DNA of 64,000 nucleotides from Hyphococcus sp. (GCA_028281665.1 JANQJK010000008.1:62001-126000), one strand, 5' to 3'. Positions 34,534 to 44,604 are shown, counted from the stretch's first letter. Notes: generated from the sequence alone by a model not told the origin. Numbers and translations are program-made.

Positions 34534-35088
34534 ATGCAATATCGTTTTCTGTTATCCGTCGTCGCTGCGGCGATTGCCATTTCCATGACCGCGAGCGGCG
34601 CGGCATTTGCCGCCAAGCCGGAAAAAATCGACCGGCGCGTCAACGAAGCGCTCGCCGATTTTCGCGAAGACATTGGCGGCGCCGACGCGGTTCTCGCCAA
34701 GGCAAAAGGCGTTCTCGTTTTCCCGCTTATTCGCAAGGCCGGGTTCGGGGTCGGCGGCGAATACGGACAGGGCGCGTTGCGCATCGGCGGGAACACGGTT
34801 GCGTATTATTCGACCGCGGCGGCGTCTATCGGTCTTCAGATCGGCGGCCAGTCGCGCCGGCAGATCATCGTCTTTCTCGATCAGGGCGCCCTCGATAAAT
34901 TCCGGGCGAGCGACGGCTGGGAAATTGGCGTCGATGCGTCGGTCGCCGTCATCACGCTGGGCGCCGGCGGCGCCATTGACACGACGCAGCTAAACCAGCC
35001 GATTGTCGCGTTCGTCTTCGACAATAAGGGCCTTATGTATAATCTGTCCCTTGAAGGCTCGAAGATCAGCCAGATCCACGACGACTAG
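34534..35088 (+). CDS. Ysc84-domain exported lipid-binding protein
   Basis: A 184-residue protein with a cleavable signal peptide (cleavage after AFA). The mature part contains the Ysc84 pattern [23 protein letters not shown] and ends in the glycine-rich [16 protein letters not shown]. Eukaryotic Ysc84 domains bind phosphoinositides and actin; bacterial versions are small exported proteins with no settled role. Its stop codon overlaps the stop of the convergent adenosine deaminase gene by four bases. Confidence 0.82.
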   Translation: MQYRFLLSVVAAAIAISMTASGAAFAAKPEKIDRRVNEALADFREDIGGADAVLAKAKGVLVFPLIRKAGFGVGGEYGQGALRIGGNTVAYYSTAAASIGLQIGGQSRRQIIVFLDQGALDKFRASDGWEIGVDASVAVITLGAGGAIDTTQLNQPIVAFVFDNKGLMYNLSLEGSKISQIHDD

Positions 35089-36095
35089 GCGCGATCGATG
35101 GCGGAGAGATGGGCGCGCTTCTCTCCGTCCGACAGGAACGATCCCTCGATGCTGTTGCGCGCTAGCGTTCGGATGTCGTCCTGCGAAAGATCGAGCGCTT
35201 CGATCACCGCGCGGAAGTTGTCCATGACGTAGCCGCCGAAATAGGCGGGGTCGTCTGAGTTGACGGTGGCTTTCAGGCCGAGATCGAGCATGCGTTTAAT
35301 CGGATGCGCGCCCATGTCGTCGACAACGCAGAGTTTCTGGTTGGAAAGCGGGCAGACGGTAAGCGTCATGGCCTCGTCGCGGAGCCGCGCCACAAGCCCC
35401 TCATCCTCCAGCGCGCGATTGCCGTGATCGAGCCGGTCGATTTTCAGAAGATCGAGGGCTTCGCGAACATATTCCGGCGGGCCTTCCTCGCCCGCATGGG
35501 CGACGACCTTCAACCCGCGCTCGCGGGCCGCCGCAAAAACCCGTTCGAACTTTGACGGCGGGTGGCCGACTTCCGATGAATCGAGGCCGACGCCTGTAAG
35601 ATGGTCCAGCCATCGCTCGGCCTGTTTCAATGTTTTGAACGCGTCTTCCTCCGGCAGGTGTCGCAGGAAGCACATAATCAGTTTCGTGGTGACGCCGAAC
35701 TGCGCCTTCGCCAGTTTGAAGGCCGTCAGTATGCCGCTTATCGCCGTATCGAACTGGACGCCCCGTTCGGTGTGTCCCTGCGGATCGAAAAATATCTCCA
35801 CATGGCGCACATTGTCGGCGCGCACGCGGTTGAGATACGCCATGGTGAGGTCGAAGAAGTCTTCGTCGGTCCTGAGGACGTTCATCCCCTGATAGTAGAT
35901 GTCCAGAAAGTCCTGTAGATTTGAAAAGTCATACGCCGCGCGGATTTCCTCAACGGAACCGAACGGAATATCGACCTTGTTTCGCTGCGCCAGACGGAAC
36001 ATCAGATCCGGCTCAAGACTGCCTTCGATATGCAGATGCAGTTCGGCCTTCGGCAGGCGGTGAGCGAAAGCGATGCGGTCTTCAAGTGTGGACAT
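35085..36095 (-). CDS. add: Adenosine deaminase
   Basis: A 336-residue zinc enzyme converting adenosine to inosine in purine salvage. The first metal motif is [12 protein letters not shown] (HxH), followed by [27 protein letters not shown] (zinc His and catalytic Glu) and [13 protein letters not shown] (catalytic Asp and zinc Asp). Adenine deaminase cannot be excluded, because related alphaproteobacterial proteins have that activity. It converges on the ysc84 gene. Confidence 0.88.
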   Translation of the reverse strand: MSTLEDRIAFAHRLPKAELHLHIEGSLEPDLMFRLAQRNKVDIPFGSVEEIRAAYDFSNLQDFLDIYYQGMNVLRTDEDFFDLTMAYLNRVRADNVRHVEIFFDPQGHTERGVQFDTAISGILTAFKLAKAQFGVTTKLIMCFLRHLPEEDAFKTLKQAERWLDHLTGVGLDSSEVGHPPSKFERVFAAARERGLKVVAHAGEEGPPEYVREALDLLKIDRLDHGNRALEDEGLVARLRDEAMTLTVCPLSNQKLCVVDDMGAHPIKRMLDLGLKATVNSDDPAYFGGYVMDNFRAVIEALDLSQDDIRTLARNSIEGSFLSDGEKRAHLSAIDRA

Positions 36096-36125
36096 GGGAA
36101 GAGGGCTAGCCGGTTTTCGCCGGGG

Positions 36126-37853
36126 TTAAAACAAAAACCCTTCCTTGAAGCCGAGACCGTCGGCGTCGGCGAACCGCGCCGGTCCGTCTTTCCGGTCGAT
36201 GTCGAAGGCCGCCTCGTCAAAGGCGTTATAGTTTCGGGACGTGACCGTATCGACGGCGCGGAAGACGGCGCGGGCCGTCTCGCGTTCGATGGTCAGGTCG
36301 ATGAAACCGTGACTGGCGCCCGACAGATAGCGGACATCCTTGTTTTCGCGGTTGGTGAGCAGGGCGTAATCGGCGCCCTTGCCGCCCAGAAATTCCGGCC
36401 GGTAAGGGGAGGGGGAGGTCACGGAACTGACCCCAAGCTCGACGCCCGCCGCGGCGCCGTCTTTCGAGACCAGATCGTTCGCCCACCAGGTGTGGGTATC
36501 CCCGGTGACGACGATCATGCCGTCGCCGCCATTCGCTTTGGCGAGATCGTAAAACCGTTCGCGCGCCGCCGGATATCCGTCCCAGGCGTCGAGATTGGTC
36601 GGCAGGCCCAGCTTGGAGAACTCCACGAAGGCGCGCGCCTGGTCCCACTGTTCTTCAAGGGAGATGATGTCTTCCTCGGTCACACGCTCGGAAAGATCCG
36701 GCGCGATGACCTTGCCCATGATGACCTGGTTGGCGATCAGGCGCCATGGCTGGCCGGCGTTCCTGGAGTCCTGAAACGTCGTTTCGAGGAACCGGCGCTG
36801 GGCGGCGCCCAGCAATTCCCGCGTCTCGTCCCACAGAATTTCGTCGCGGAATTGTGCGACCGCCTCCGGAGACGTCAGTGTCGGGACGATTTCGGTATAT
36901 TCGAAGGGCTGCGTCCGCGCCGTCAGTCGCGTTTCAATCGCTGCGATGGTCAGGAGATCGCCAAAGGAAAACGACCGGAAGAACGCTTCCGGCGCCGGCG
37001 TCGGTTCGCGCACCGGCATCCATTCGAAATAAGCCTGAAGGGCGGCGCGCCGGCGCGCGTCCCAGTCGCCCTCGGTCTCGGGGTCGTGGTTTTCCGCGCC
37101 GGTTTTCCAGGAATCGTTTGCGGTTTCGTGATCGTCCCAGACGGGAATGATTGGATGGGCCGCATGCATCGCCTGGGCGCTCGGGTCGGACTTGTATTGC
37201 GCATGGCGTCGGCGATAATCCGCGAGGGAGAGCGTCTCGTGGGCCGGCTCATGTTCGCGGTTCAGCGCCGCGCCGGACTCGCCGCCATAGCTGTCGCGGC
37301 CATATTCGTAGAAATAGTCGCCAAGATGAAGAACGGCGTTCAACGCGTCTTCCCGCGCGATCAGGTCATAGACATTGAAATAGCCGAAGGGATAATTGGA
37401 GCACGAAACAACGGCGAAGCGCGCTTTTTCAACGGCGCCGGCGGGCAGGGTGCGCGTGCGTCCGACCGGTGAGTACTGATCGCCGATTCGAAACCGGTAA
37501 TAATAAGTCGCGCCGGGTTCGAGATCCGCAAGGTCGACCTTGACCGTCCAGTCTTTTGCCGCGCCCGTTTGCGTTTCTCCTTTGCCGCGCATGTCGGTGA
37601 AGGCTTCATCGGCCGCGGTTTCCCAAACGACGCTCATGCGCCTGTCGCTGCCGGCGTCAGACGGAGACGCCCGCGTCCAGATGACGACGCTTGTCGGTCC
37701 GGGATCGCCGGAGGCAACGCCGTGGGCAAAGGCGCCCGTAGCTGCCTCTGAAACGGCAGTGTAGGGAGTCATTTTCGGCGACGCGGCGCAGGACGCCGCG
37801 CCCGCGGCAAGGCCGCTCGTCAGGGCGGTTCTTCTTGTGATCGATTGCGTCAT
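36126..37853 (-). CDS. phoD: PhoD-like alkaline phosphatase, Tat-exported
   Basis: A 575-residue phosphodiesterase/phosphatase. The N-terminus carries a twin-arginine signal (ITRRTALTSGLAAGAAS) for folded export. Metal-binding blocks include HLGDYFYEYG, WDDHETANDSW and VTGDTHTWW. PhoD enzymes use Fe and Ca and act on phosphate mono- and diesters under phosphate limitation. The ATG at 37853 follows GGAGGGG; a longer open frame to 38198 lies antisense to the amidohydrolase and is not coding. Confidence 0.92.
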   Translation of the reverse strand: MTQSITRRTALTSGLAAGAASCAASPKMTPYTAVSEAATGAFAHGVASGDPGPTSVVIWTRASPSDAGSDRRMSVVWETAADEAFTDMRGKGETQTGAAKDWTVKVDLADLEPGATYYYRFRIGDQYSPVGRTRTLPAGAVEKARFAVVSCSNYPFGYFNVYDLIAREDALNAVLHLGDYFYEYGRDSYGGESGAALNREHEPAHETLSLADYRRRHAQYKSDPSAQAMHAAHPIIPVWDDHETANDSWKTGAENHDPETEGDWDARRRAALQAYFEWMPVREPTPAPEAFFRSFSFGDLLTIAAIETRLTARTQPFEYTEIVPTLTSPEAVAQFRDEILWDETRELLGAAQRRFLETTFQDSRNAGQPWRLIANQVIMGKVIAPDLSERVTEEDIISLEEQWDQARAFVEFSKLGLPTNLDAWDGYPAARERFYDLAKANGGDGMIVVTGDTHTWWANDLVSKDGAAAGVELGVSSVTSPSPYRPEFLGGKGADYALLTNRENKDVRYLSGASHGFIDLTIERETARAVFRAVDTVTSRNYNAFDEAAFDIDRKDGPARFADADGLGFKEGFLF

Positions 37854-37963
37854 CTGGTCCCCTCCAGTTCTTCCACATGGGTGGTCGCGGCCAAGATTTA
37901 CTCTAATCTTATGACAGGAAATCGCGCAGGCTCGAAGCCTGTCGCCCATAGCTGGGGAAATCG

Positions 37964-39466
37964 ATGCAGCAAAAGACGAAATTGATGATTGTTGCGGCCG
38001 CGGCGTGCGGCTTGTCCGCATGCGCCAATGAGAGCGACGACGCCGCGCCCGCGGAGACGCCGGAGACCGCTGCTGAAGCGCAGGAGGCCGCGCCAGCGAC
38101 GGAGAGCGCAGAGGCGGGACCGGTGCGTCCGGACCCCGATCCCTATCCGTCGACCTATGAGCCCTATCCGTCCGGGACGACGCTGGTCGCGGGCGCAACG
38201 GTCCTCACCGGAACCGGCGAGCGCATCGAAAGCGGTTCGGTCCTGATCGAGAACGGCAAAATCTCCGCCGTCGGGCCGGACCTCGCCGCGCCGGACGGCG
38301 CAACGGTGATCGATGCGACAGGCAAATGGGTGACGCCGGGCATCGTCGACATCCATTCCCACCTTGGCAACTATCCCTCGCCGTCGACCCAGTCGACGTC
38401 CGACGGCAATGAAATGACGAAGCCGAACACGGCGGAAGTCTGGACCGAGCATTCCGTGTGGCCCCAGGACGCCGGCTTCACGCGCGCCCTCGCAGGGGGC
38501 GTCACGTCGCTTCAGATCCTGCCCGGCTCCGCCAATCTCTTCGGCGGGCGCGCGGCGATCCTGAAAAACGTCCCTGCACGGACGGTCCAGGGCATGAAGT
38601 TTCCGGGCGCGCCTTATGGTCTCAAAATGGCCTGCGGCGAGAACCCGAAAAGAGTCTATGGCGAGCAGGGCGGTCCGGGCACGCGCATGGGCAACTTCGC
38701 CGGATATCGCGCCGCCTGGATAGACGCGCAGGAATACAAGAAAGCATGGGAGGACTACTGGTCGGCCTATGAAGTCTGGGACCCCGATGGCGACGAAGGC
38801 GCGCCCGAAGCGCCCGTGCGCGACCTTCAGCTTGAGACCCTGGCCGGGGTTCTGGCGGGCGACATTGTCCTGAACATGCATTGCTACCGGGGCGATGAGA
38901 TGGCGTTCGTCCTCGATATGGCCGAGGAGTTCGGCTATCGGGTGACGACGTTTCATCACGCCATTGAGGCCTACAAGGTCGCCGATCTCCTGGCGGAGCA
39001 TGGCGTATGTGCGGCCGTCTGGGCGGACTGGTGGGGCTTCAAGCTTGAGGCCTACGACACCGTCACCGAAAACGCAGCGCTCGTTCACGCTCAGGACGGC
39101 GGGTGCGCCATCATCCATTCGGACAGCGACACCGGCATACAGCGTTTGAATCAGGAGGCGGCGAAGGCCATGGCCGCAGGCCGGCGCATGGGGCTTGACC
39201 TTCCCGAAGAGACGGTGATCTCCTGGCTCACGGCGAACCCGGCGAAAGCCATGGGCGTCTTCGATCAGGTGGGCGCCCTCGAAGCCGGCAAGATGGCTGA
39301 CGTCGTCATCTGGAGCGGCAATCCGTTTTCGGTTTACGCGCTTGCAGAAAACGTCTTCGTGGACGGCGCGCTTTTATATGACCGAAGCGATCCCCGGCGG
39401 TCGCCACGGGTCGATTTTGAACTCGGACAGCCAGGCAACAATGCAACCGGCGGAGCAGGCCAATGA
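37964..39466 (+). CDS. Exported amidohydrolase (lipoprotein), metal site intact
   Basis: A 500-residue periplasm-facing amidohydrolase. The N-terminus is a lipoprotein signal (LSACANES). The TIM-barrel core carries VTPGIVDIHSHLGNYPSPS (HxH), a second metal region FHHAIEAYKVADLL and IIHSDSDTGIQRLNQE with the catalytic Asp. The C-terminal VGALEAGKMADVVIWSGNPF is the usual subdomain. It overlaps the start of the second, related gene by four bases (ATGA), so the two proteins are made together, perhaps as a heteromer. Confidence 0.85.
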   Translation: MQQKTKLMIVAAAACGLSACANESDDAAPAETPETAAEAQEAAPATESAEAGPVRPDPDPYPSTYEPYPSGTTLVAGATVLTGTGERIESGSVLIENGKISAVGPDLAAPDGATVIDATGKWVTPGIVDIHSHLGNYPSPSTQSTSDGNEMTKPNTAEVWTEHSVWPQDAGFTRALAGGVTSLQILPGSANLFGGRAAILKNVPARTVQGMKFPGAPYGLKMACGENPKRVYGEQGGPGTRMGNFAGYRAAWIDAQEYKKAWEDYWSAYEVWDPDGDEGAPEAPVRDLQLETLAGVLAGDIVLNMHCYRGDEMAFVLDMAEEFGYRVTTFHHAIEAYKVADLLAEHGVCAAVWADWWGFKLEAYDTVTENAALVHAQDGGCAIIHSDSDTGIQRLNQEAAKAMAAGRRMGLDLPEETVISWLTANPAKAMGVFDQVGALEAGKMADVVIWSGNPFSVYALAENVFVDGALLYDRSDPRRSPRVDFELGQPGNNATGGAGQ

Positions 39467-40761
39467 CCATTCGTAAACAGACGATCGCATTTCTGGTCGC
39501 CGCCGCATTGTTGCAAGGCGCTGCCTATGCGCAGGGCGTGACGGCGATCATGAACGGGCGCGTGCTGACCGGCGCCGGCGAAACCATAGAGAACGGCGAC
39601 ATCATCATACGCGACGGACGCATCGCGCGGATCGGGGACGAGCTTTCCCCGCCGGCGGGCGCCACGGTGATCGACGCTGCCGGAAAGACGGTAACGCCGG
39701 GCGTTTTTGCGCCGATTTCCAGTCTCGGCCTGTCGGAGATCGGCCTTGATGCGGAGGCGAATGACGCGGGGCCACAGCAGCAGGTCGGGTTCCCTCTGGG
39801 CGCCGCCCTTGATGCAACGGACGCGATCCGCTCCGACTCGACGCTCATCCCGATCAACCGCGCCGGCGGCGTGACCCGCGCGGTGACGGCGCCGACGCCG
39901 GGGGATTCGCTGTTTGGCGGGCGCGCCGCCGTCATCGACCTGACGGGACGGGCGAATTCGGTGACCCGCGCGCGGGTCGGTCAGGTTCTCGCGCTCGGGT
40001 ATGGCGGCGCGGTGCGGGCAGGCGACACCCGCCTCGGCGCCTGGGCGCTGTTGCGCGAAACCCTTGACGAGGCGCGCAGCTACGCCGCCAATCCGAACGA
40101 CTATGTCCGGCGCCCCCGCGACGGGCGCCATGCGCTCGCGGATCTGAAAGCGCTCGGGCCTGTTGTCGCGGGCGACCAGCCGCTTCTCGTTTCCATCAAC
40201 GGCGCGACGGACATCAGGAATTTAATTCGTGTCAAGAATGAATACGGCTTGCGCGTCATTATCGTCGGCGGGTCCGAGGCGTGGAAGGTCGCCCGCTCGC
40301 TCGCCGCGGCGAATATTCCGGTGATCCTGAATCCCGCGGCGAATCTGCCGGCGCAGTTCGAGGATCTTGCATCCACCCTTGAGAATGCGGCCCGGCTCAA
40401 CGCCGCCGGCGTCCGCATCGCGTTTACGGGAACGGCGAGCGGCACCCACAATCTGCGCGCCCTGACGCAGCAGGCGGGAATCGCGGTCGCCCACGGGCTG
40501 CCTTATGACGATGCGATTGCGGCGCTGACCCGCAATCCCGCAATGATCTACGGATTGGGAAACGATCTCGGCTCGCTGGCGACCGGGAAGATCGCGGACG
40601 TCGTGGTCTGGGACGGCGATCCCCTTGAGGTGACGAGCGCGGCCGAAGCCGTCTTCATCAACGGCGTTCAGCAGGATATCGATAATCGGCAGGCGGCGCT
40701 GTTGCGGCGCTACCGGGATCTCAGCCGGGGCAATCTTCCCCACGCTTATCGCGGGGATTAG
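39463..40761 (+). CDS. Amidohydrolase-like protein lacking the HxH metal motif
   Basis: A 432-residue protein with a signal peptide, clearly homologous in layout to the preceding gene: VTAIMNGRVLTGAGETIENGDIIIRDG at the N-terminus and LATGKIADVVVWDGDPLEVTS at the end. At the place where amidohydrolases have PG-VD-HxH it reads VTPGVFAPISSLGLSEIG, so both histidines are missing. It is probably a non-catalytic partner or a differently tuned enzyme. Start at 39463 is coupled to the previous stop. Its last 41 bases overlap the 3' end of fbpB on the other strand. Confidence 0.82.
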   Translation: MTIRKQTIAFLVAAALLQGAAYAQGVTAIMNGRVLTGAGETIENGDIIIRDGRIARIGDELSPPAGATVIDAAGKTVTPGVFAPISSLGLSEIGLDAEANDAGPQQQVGFPLGAALDATDAIRSDSTLIPINRAGGVTRAVTAPTPGDSLFGGRAAVIDLTGRANSVTRARVGQVLALGYGGAVRAGDTRLGAWALLRETLDEARSYAANPNDYVRRPRDGRHALADLKALGPVVAGDQPLLVSINGATDIRNLIRVKNEYGLRVIIVGGSEAWKVARSLAAANIPVILNPAANLPAQFEDLASTLENAARLNAAGVRIAFTGTASGTHNLRALTQQAGIAVAHGLPYDDAIAALTRNPAMIYGLGNDLGSLATGKIADVVVWDGDPLEVTSAAEAVFINGVQQDIDNRQAALLRRYRDLSRGNLPHAYRGD

Positions 40762-42328
40762 CGCTCGAAAAGACCGCGCCGCCGATCATCAGCACCGGGA
40801 TCAGTCCGAGCGCGATCAGGAGGAGCGCTGCGGGCGCGGCGTCGGCGAGGCGTTCGTCCGCCGCGAGCCGGTAAACGCGGGTCGCCAGCGTTTCGAAATT
40901 GAACGGCCGCAACAGAAGCGTCGCCGGCAGTTCCTTGGCGATATCGATGGCGACAATGGCGCCGCCGGCGGCGACGGCGCCGCGCAATTGCGGCCAGTGC
41001 ACGGCCTTGACGATCTTCGCCGAACCGGCGCCCAGGGTTTTCGCCGCGGCGTCCATCTGCGGATTGATCTGGGCGAGCCCCCCGGCGATGACGTTGTATG
41101 CGGCGGTGAGGAACCGCGCGCCGTAAGCATAGATGAGAACGGCGATGCCGCCCGCCGCGCCGGCGCCGATCCACCGTGACAATAAGGACGCGAGCGCCAG
41201 GAGCCCGATCGCAATAACCGCGCCGGGGACGGCGTAGCCGAGGGTGGCGATCCGCAGCATCGCCCGCGTCAGGGGCGCGCGGGCGCGCCGTCCCGCATAG
41301 GCGAGGAGGCCCGCCCCCGACACGGCGACGGCCGCGCCGGCGAGGGCCACGAGCCCGGTATTGCGGAAGGCTTCGGCAAGGCCGCGGATGGCGGCGGGGC
41401 TGTCGGACTGCAAAAGCTTTGCGGCAAGGACGCCTGCGGGCAGTATGAATCCGAACATGATCGGCAGGCTGATGATTACGAGAACGATGAGCGCGTGAAA
41501 CGGCGAAAGCCTGACGCGATGCGCATTGCTCCGCGCATAACTCGCTTCGGCGGCGCGGCCCCGCCGGCCGGCTTCCTCCAGCAACACGAAAATCAGCGCG
41601 GCGAAAAACAGCAGCGCGGCGAGCTGGGTCGCCGCGCCGAGATCGCCGAGCCCGTGCCATGTTCTGAAAATGCCGACGCTCAGGGTGGCGACGCCGAAGT
41701 AATCCGCAACGCCGTATTCCGCGGCGATTTCCATCAGCGCCAGCGCCAGCCCGCCCGCAAGGGCCGGACGCCCCGCTGCAACGAGGACGCTGAACGCCGC
41801 CCGCGCCGGGCCGGCGCCGAGCATGCGCGCCGCCTCCATCAGCGCCGAGGACCGCGCGGAAAGGGATGCGGCCATGGCGAGGTAGACATAGGAATAAGTG
41901 CTCAGCATCAGGATGAACGCCGCCCCCGGCGCCGATCTGATTTCCGGCAGGTTAGCCGCGCCCAGAAGCGCCGCCGCCGGCCCGAAGGGCCCAAAGAAGT
42001 CGCCATAGGCGTAGGCCGAGACATAGGCCGGTATCGCAAAGGGAAGCGCGAGGGCGAGGGCGAAAACCCGCCGGCCGGGAAACTGCGTGAGGCACACCGC
42101 CGCCGCCGCGCCGGCGCCGATGATCGCGGCGCCGAAGCCCGCCATGGCGCACAGCGCGAGGGTGCCCATGGCGTATCGCAGGCCCGGTCCCTCAAAAAAC
42201 GCCGCAAGGCTGCGCTCCGCGTCCGCCGCGCCCCAGAGCGCGGCCGCAATCGGCGCGGCGACAATGGCGGCGACGACCGCGATGGCAGCGCCGGCGAGGG
42301 TGTTTCGATTTGACTGGTGAGCAGCCAT
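40721..42328 (-). CDS. Ferric iron ABC transporter permease (FbpB/ThiP-like)
   Basis: A 535-residue inner-membrane permease with about twelve helices, made of two fused binding-protein-dependent permease domains as in FbpB/SfuB. Each half shows an EAA-type loop region such as LMEAARMLGAGPARAAFSVLVAAGRPALAGG and DAAAKTLGAGSAKIVKAVHWPQLRG. It probably moves ferric iron together with the ATPase at 42450 and the binding protein at 43552, although it is transcribed in the opposite direction. Confidence 0.87.
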   Translation of the reverse strand: MAAHQSNRNTLAGAAIAVVAAIVAAPIAAALWGAADAERSLAAFFEGPGLRYAMGTLALCAMAGFGAAIIGAGAAAAVCLTQFPGRRVFALALALPFAIPAYVSAYAYGDFFGPFGPAAALLGAANLPEIRSAPGAAFILMLSTYSYVYLAMAASLSARSSALMEAARMLGAGPARAAFSVLVAAGRPALAGGLALALMEIAAEYGVADYFGVATLSVGIFRTWHGLGDLGAATQLAALLFFAALIFVLLEEAGRRGRAAEASYARSNAHRVRLSPFHALIVLVIISLPIMFGFILPAGVLAAKLLQSDSPAAIRGLAEAFRNTGLVALAGAAVAVSGAGLLAYAGRRARAPLTRAMLRIATLGYAVPGAVIAIGLLALASLLSRWIGAGAAGGIAVLIYAYGARFLTAAYNVIAGGLAQINPQMDAAAKTLGAGSAKIVKAVHWPQLRGAVAAGGAIVAIDIAKELPATLLLRPFNFETLATRVYRLAADERLADAAPAALLLIALGLIPVLMIGGAVFSSANPRDKRGEDCPG

Positions 42329-42449
42329 GAGGCGCCTTCATTGATGCGAATTGTCTTCGCGGGAACGTGACTCTTTAGCGAAACTCAGGCATTTGCCAAA
42401 ACCTCGGGCGCCGGGGCGGCGCAAAAAAGGAACAGTGCGCGGCGCGGTC

Positions 42450-43469
42450 ATGGCGTTTACCCTTTCCAACATATCCCATCGCTTCGGCTCGTTTGTCGCC
42501 GTGGACGACGCGTCTCTTGCCGTTCGCGATGGGGAGATTGTCTGCCTTTTCGGACCGTCGGGATGCGGGAAAACGACGTTCCTGCGGGTCGCCGCCGGGC
42601 TTGAGCCATTGCAGGCGGGCGCCGTCAGGATCGATGGCGGCGTTATCGCCGAGCCCGGTAGCGGGGCGCCGCCGGAACGGCGCCCGATCGGGTTCGTCTT
42701 TCAGGATTATGTCCTGTTTCCGCATATGACGGTCGGACGCAATATCGGTTTCGGGATCGACGGCGCCCGGCGCAAAGCCCGCGCGGTTATTGCGGAAGAA
42801 CTTGAGGCAGTCGGGCTTGCAGGATTTGAAAAGCGCTACCCCCATGAGCTTTCCGGCGGGCAGCAACAGCGCGTCGCGCTCGCCCGCGCCATGGCGCGGC
42901 GCCCGCGCGCCCTGCTGCTCGACGAACCCTTCGCCAGCATCGATACGGTGTTGCGCCGGCGCCTCCGCGAGGAATTGCGCCGCATCCTGAAAGCGCGCGA
43001 CGTTGCGGTCGTCCTGGTGACGCACGATCCGGAAGAAGCGCTTGCAATCGCCGACCGCGTTGCGTTGATGCGCGAAGGGCGGATCATCGAAACGGCGGCG
43101 CCGGCGGATTTGTTCCGTATGCCAAAGACCCCCGACGGCGCCGCGATCTTTCCCGACAGCCAGCAGGTGCAGGGAACGATTCGCGGCGGCGCCGTTGAGA
43201 CGGCGTTCGGCCGGTTTGTGACCGATGCAGCGAATGACGGGCCGGCGGTTGTGGTGTTTCGCGCAGGCGCGTTGACGGCGCAGCCCGATCCGGGCGGATC
43301 GCTGCGGGTCGCCGACGTTCGCTTTGCCGGGCCCGGCTGGACGGTTTATCTGGCGGGCGGCGTTGACGGTCAGTTCCTCCGTGTCGGAATGAATGCGGCG
43401 CCGGAAGTCGGGTCGGCGATGAGCGTTATGGCGGATCCGGCGGGACAATTTGTCTTTCCACTCGATTGA
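42450..43469 (+). CDS. Ferric iron ABC transporter ATP-binding protein (FbpC-like)
   Basis: A 339-residue ABC ATPase. Walker A is FGPSGCGKTT, Q-loop VFQDYVLFPHMT, signature LSGGQQQRVALARA, Walker B ALLLDEPFASID and H-loop VTHDPEEAL, followed by a C-terminal TOBE-like regulatory domain as in FbpC/PotA relatives. ATG at 42450 is used because the family N-terminus (MAFTLSNISHRFG) starts there; a GTG at 42435 lies very close to AAAAAGGA and cannot be ruled out. It is divergent from the permease gene. Confidence 0.9.
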   Translation: MAFTLSNISHRFGSFVAVDDASLAVRDGEIVCLFGPSGCGKTTFLRVAAGLEPLQAGAVRIDGGVIAEPGSGAPPERRPIGFVFQDYVLFPHMTVGRNIGFGIDGARRKARAVIAEELEAVGLAGFEKRYPHELSGGQQQRVALARAMARRPRALLLDEPFASIDTVLRRRLREELRRILKARDVAVVLVTHDPEEALAIADRVALMREGRIIETAAPADLFRMPKTPDGAAIFPDSQQVQGTIRGGAVETAFGRFVTDAANDGPAVVVFRAGALTAQPDPGGSLRVADVRFAGPGWTVYLAGGVDGQFLRVGMNAAPEVGSAMSVMADPAGQFVFPLD

Positions 43470-43510
43470 GAGAGGGCCTTGGCGGGCCGTCTTTGCTTTG
43501 CTATCAAGGT

Positions 43511-43527
43511 GATAATAAGAATTAATC
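43511..43527 (+). promoter_or_regulatory. Candidate iron-responsive (Fur-like) operator upstream of fbpA
   Basis: GATAATAAGAATTAATC, 24 bases before the fbpA ATG, carries one perfect GATAAT hexamer and a second, imperfect one in the layout of Fur boxes. The match is partial and the region is simply AT-rich, so this is tentative. Confidence 0.3.
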
Positions 43528-43551
43528 GCAAGAAAGAAAGAAGATAAAGCA

Positions 43552-44604
43552 ATGTTTTCAATGCATTGGATTGGCCGGGCCTTTCTCGGCGCCGGCGCTG
43601 TGGCGCTGGCGGCCTGCGGCGGGGAGAGCGGCGCGCCGACTTCCGGCGCTGTGGACGCCGCGGACGCTGAGAGCGTCGTCAATATTTACTCCGGCCGCCA
43701 TTACGATGCCGATCTCGAAATATACGATGCGTTCACGGAGAAAACCGGCGTCAACGTCAACCTGATCGAGGCCGGAGGCGATGCGCTGATCGAAAGGCTG
43801 GCGCGGGAGAAAGACGCCTCGCCCGCGGACATTTTCATCACCGCCGACGCCGGCGTTCTCTGGCGCGCGGAAAGCCGCGGGCTCCTCGCAAGCATTGACG
43901 ATGAAACGCTGCGCGACCGCGTGCCGGAACAGTATCGTCATCCGGAAGGGCAGTGGTTCGGTCTCGCCCGCCGGGCCCGTATTATCATTTACAACACGGA
44001 AATGGGCCTGCCCGAAGGGCTCGACGATTACGAAGACCTTGCAGACCCCGCCTATCGCGGAATGATCTGTATACGGTCTTCTTCCAACGTTTACAATCAG
44101 TCGCTGCTCGCCTCAATCATTTCCCATAGCGGAGAGGAAGCGGCGGCGGAATGGGCGCGCGGGGTCGTCGCCAATTTCGCGCGCAAGCCGCAGGGCAACG
44201 ACACGTCGCAGATCGAGGCGGTCGCCGCGGGCCTCTGCCGCATCGGCGTCGTCAACAGCTATTATGTGGCGCGTTTTGTCGGCACGGATATCGGCGACAA
44301 GGTGGGCGTCCTTTTCCCCAATCAGGCCGGCCGCGGGGCCCATGTGAATATTTCCGGCGCCGGCGTCGCCGCCCATGCGCCCAACCGGGAAAACGCCGTC
44401 GCGCTGCTGCGTTACCTCCTGGAGGACGATTCGCAATCGGCCTTTGCCCGCAGCAATAACGAGTATCCGGTGGTCGCCGATATCGCGCCTTCGGGGCCCG
44501 TGGCGACCCTTGGGGAGTTTCAGGCGGACCGGCTGTCGGTGTCGGAACTGGGCCGAAATCAACGCCTTGCGGTGGAAATATTCGACCGGGCAGGCTGGCC
44601 GTAA
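43552..44604 (+). CDS. Ferric iron ABC transporter substrate-binding protein (FbpA-like)
   Basis: A 350-residue periplasmic binding protein anchored as a lipoprotein (lipobox AVALAACGG). The VNIYSGRHYDADLEIYDAF start of the mature domain and the NSYYVARFVGTD tyrosine pair near residue 240, ligating ferric iron, are typical of FbpA/FutA proteins. The GAGVAAHAPNRENAVALLRYLLE block is the closing family signature. It delivers iron to the FbpB-FbpC pair. Confidence 0.9.
   Translation: MFSMHWIGRAFLGAGAVALAACGGESGAPTSGAVDAADAESVVNIYSGRHYDADLEIYDAFTEKTGVNVNLIEAGGDALIERLAREKDASPADIFITADAGVLWRAESRGLLASIDDETLRDRVPEQYRHPEGQWFGLARRARIIIYNTEMGLPEGLDDYEDLADPAYRGMICIRSSSNVYNQSLLASIISHSGEEAAAEWARGVVANFARKPQGNDTSQIEAVAAGLCRIGVVNSYYVARFVGTDIGDKVGVLFPNQAGRGAHVNISGAGVAAHAPNRENAVALLRYLLEDDSQSAFARSNNEYPVVADIAPSGPVATLGEFQADRLSVSELGRNQRLAVEIFDRAGWP

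Noticed and set aside
36030..37472. Rightward 480-codon frame opposite phoD
   Set aside because: Shadow of the PhoD gene. No motif, no ribosome site, and the PhoD reading frame carries all metal-binding blocks.
37854..38198. N-terminal extension of PhoD
   Set aside because: The frame is open but very arginine/proline-rich, lies antisense to the amidohydrolase, and a Tat signal with GGAGGGG sits at 37853.
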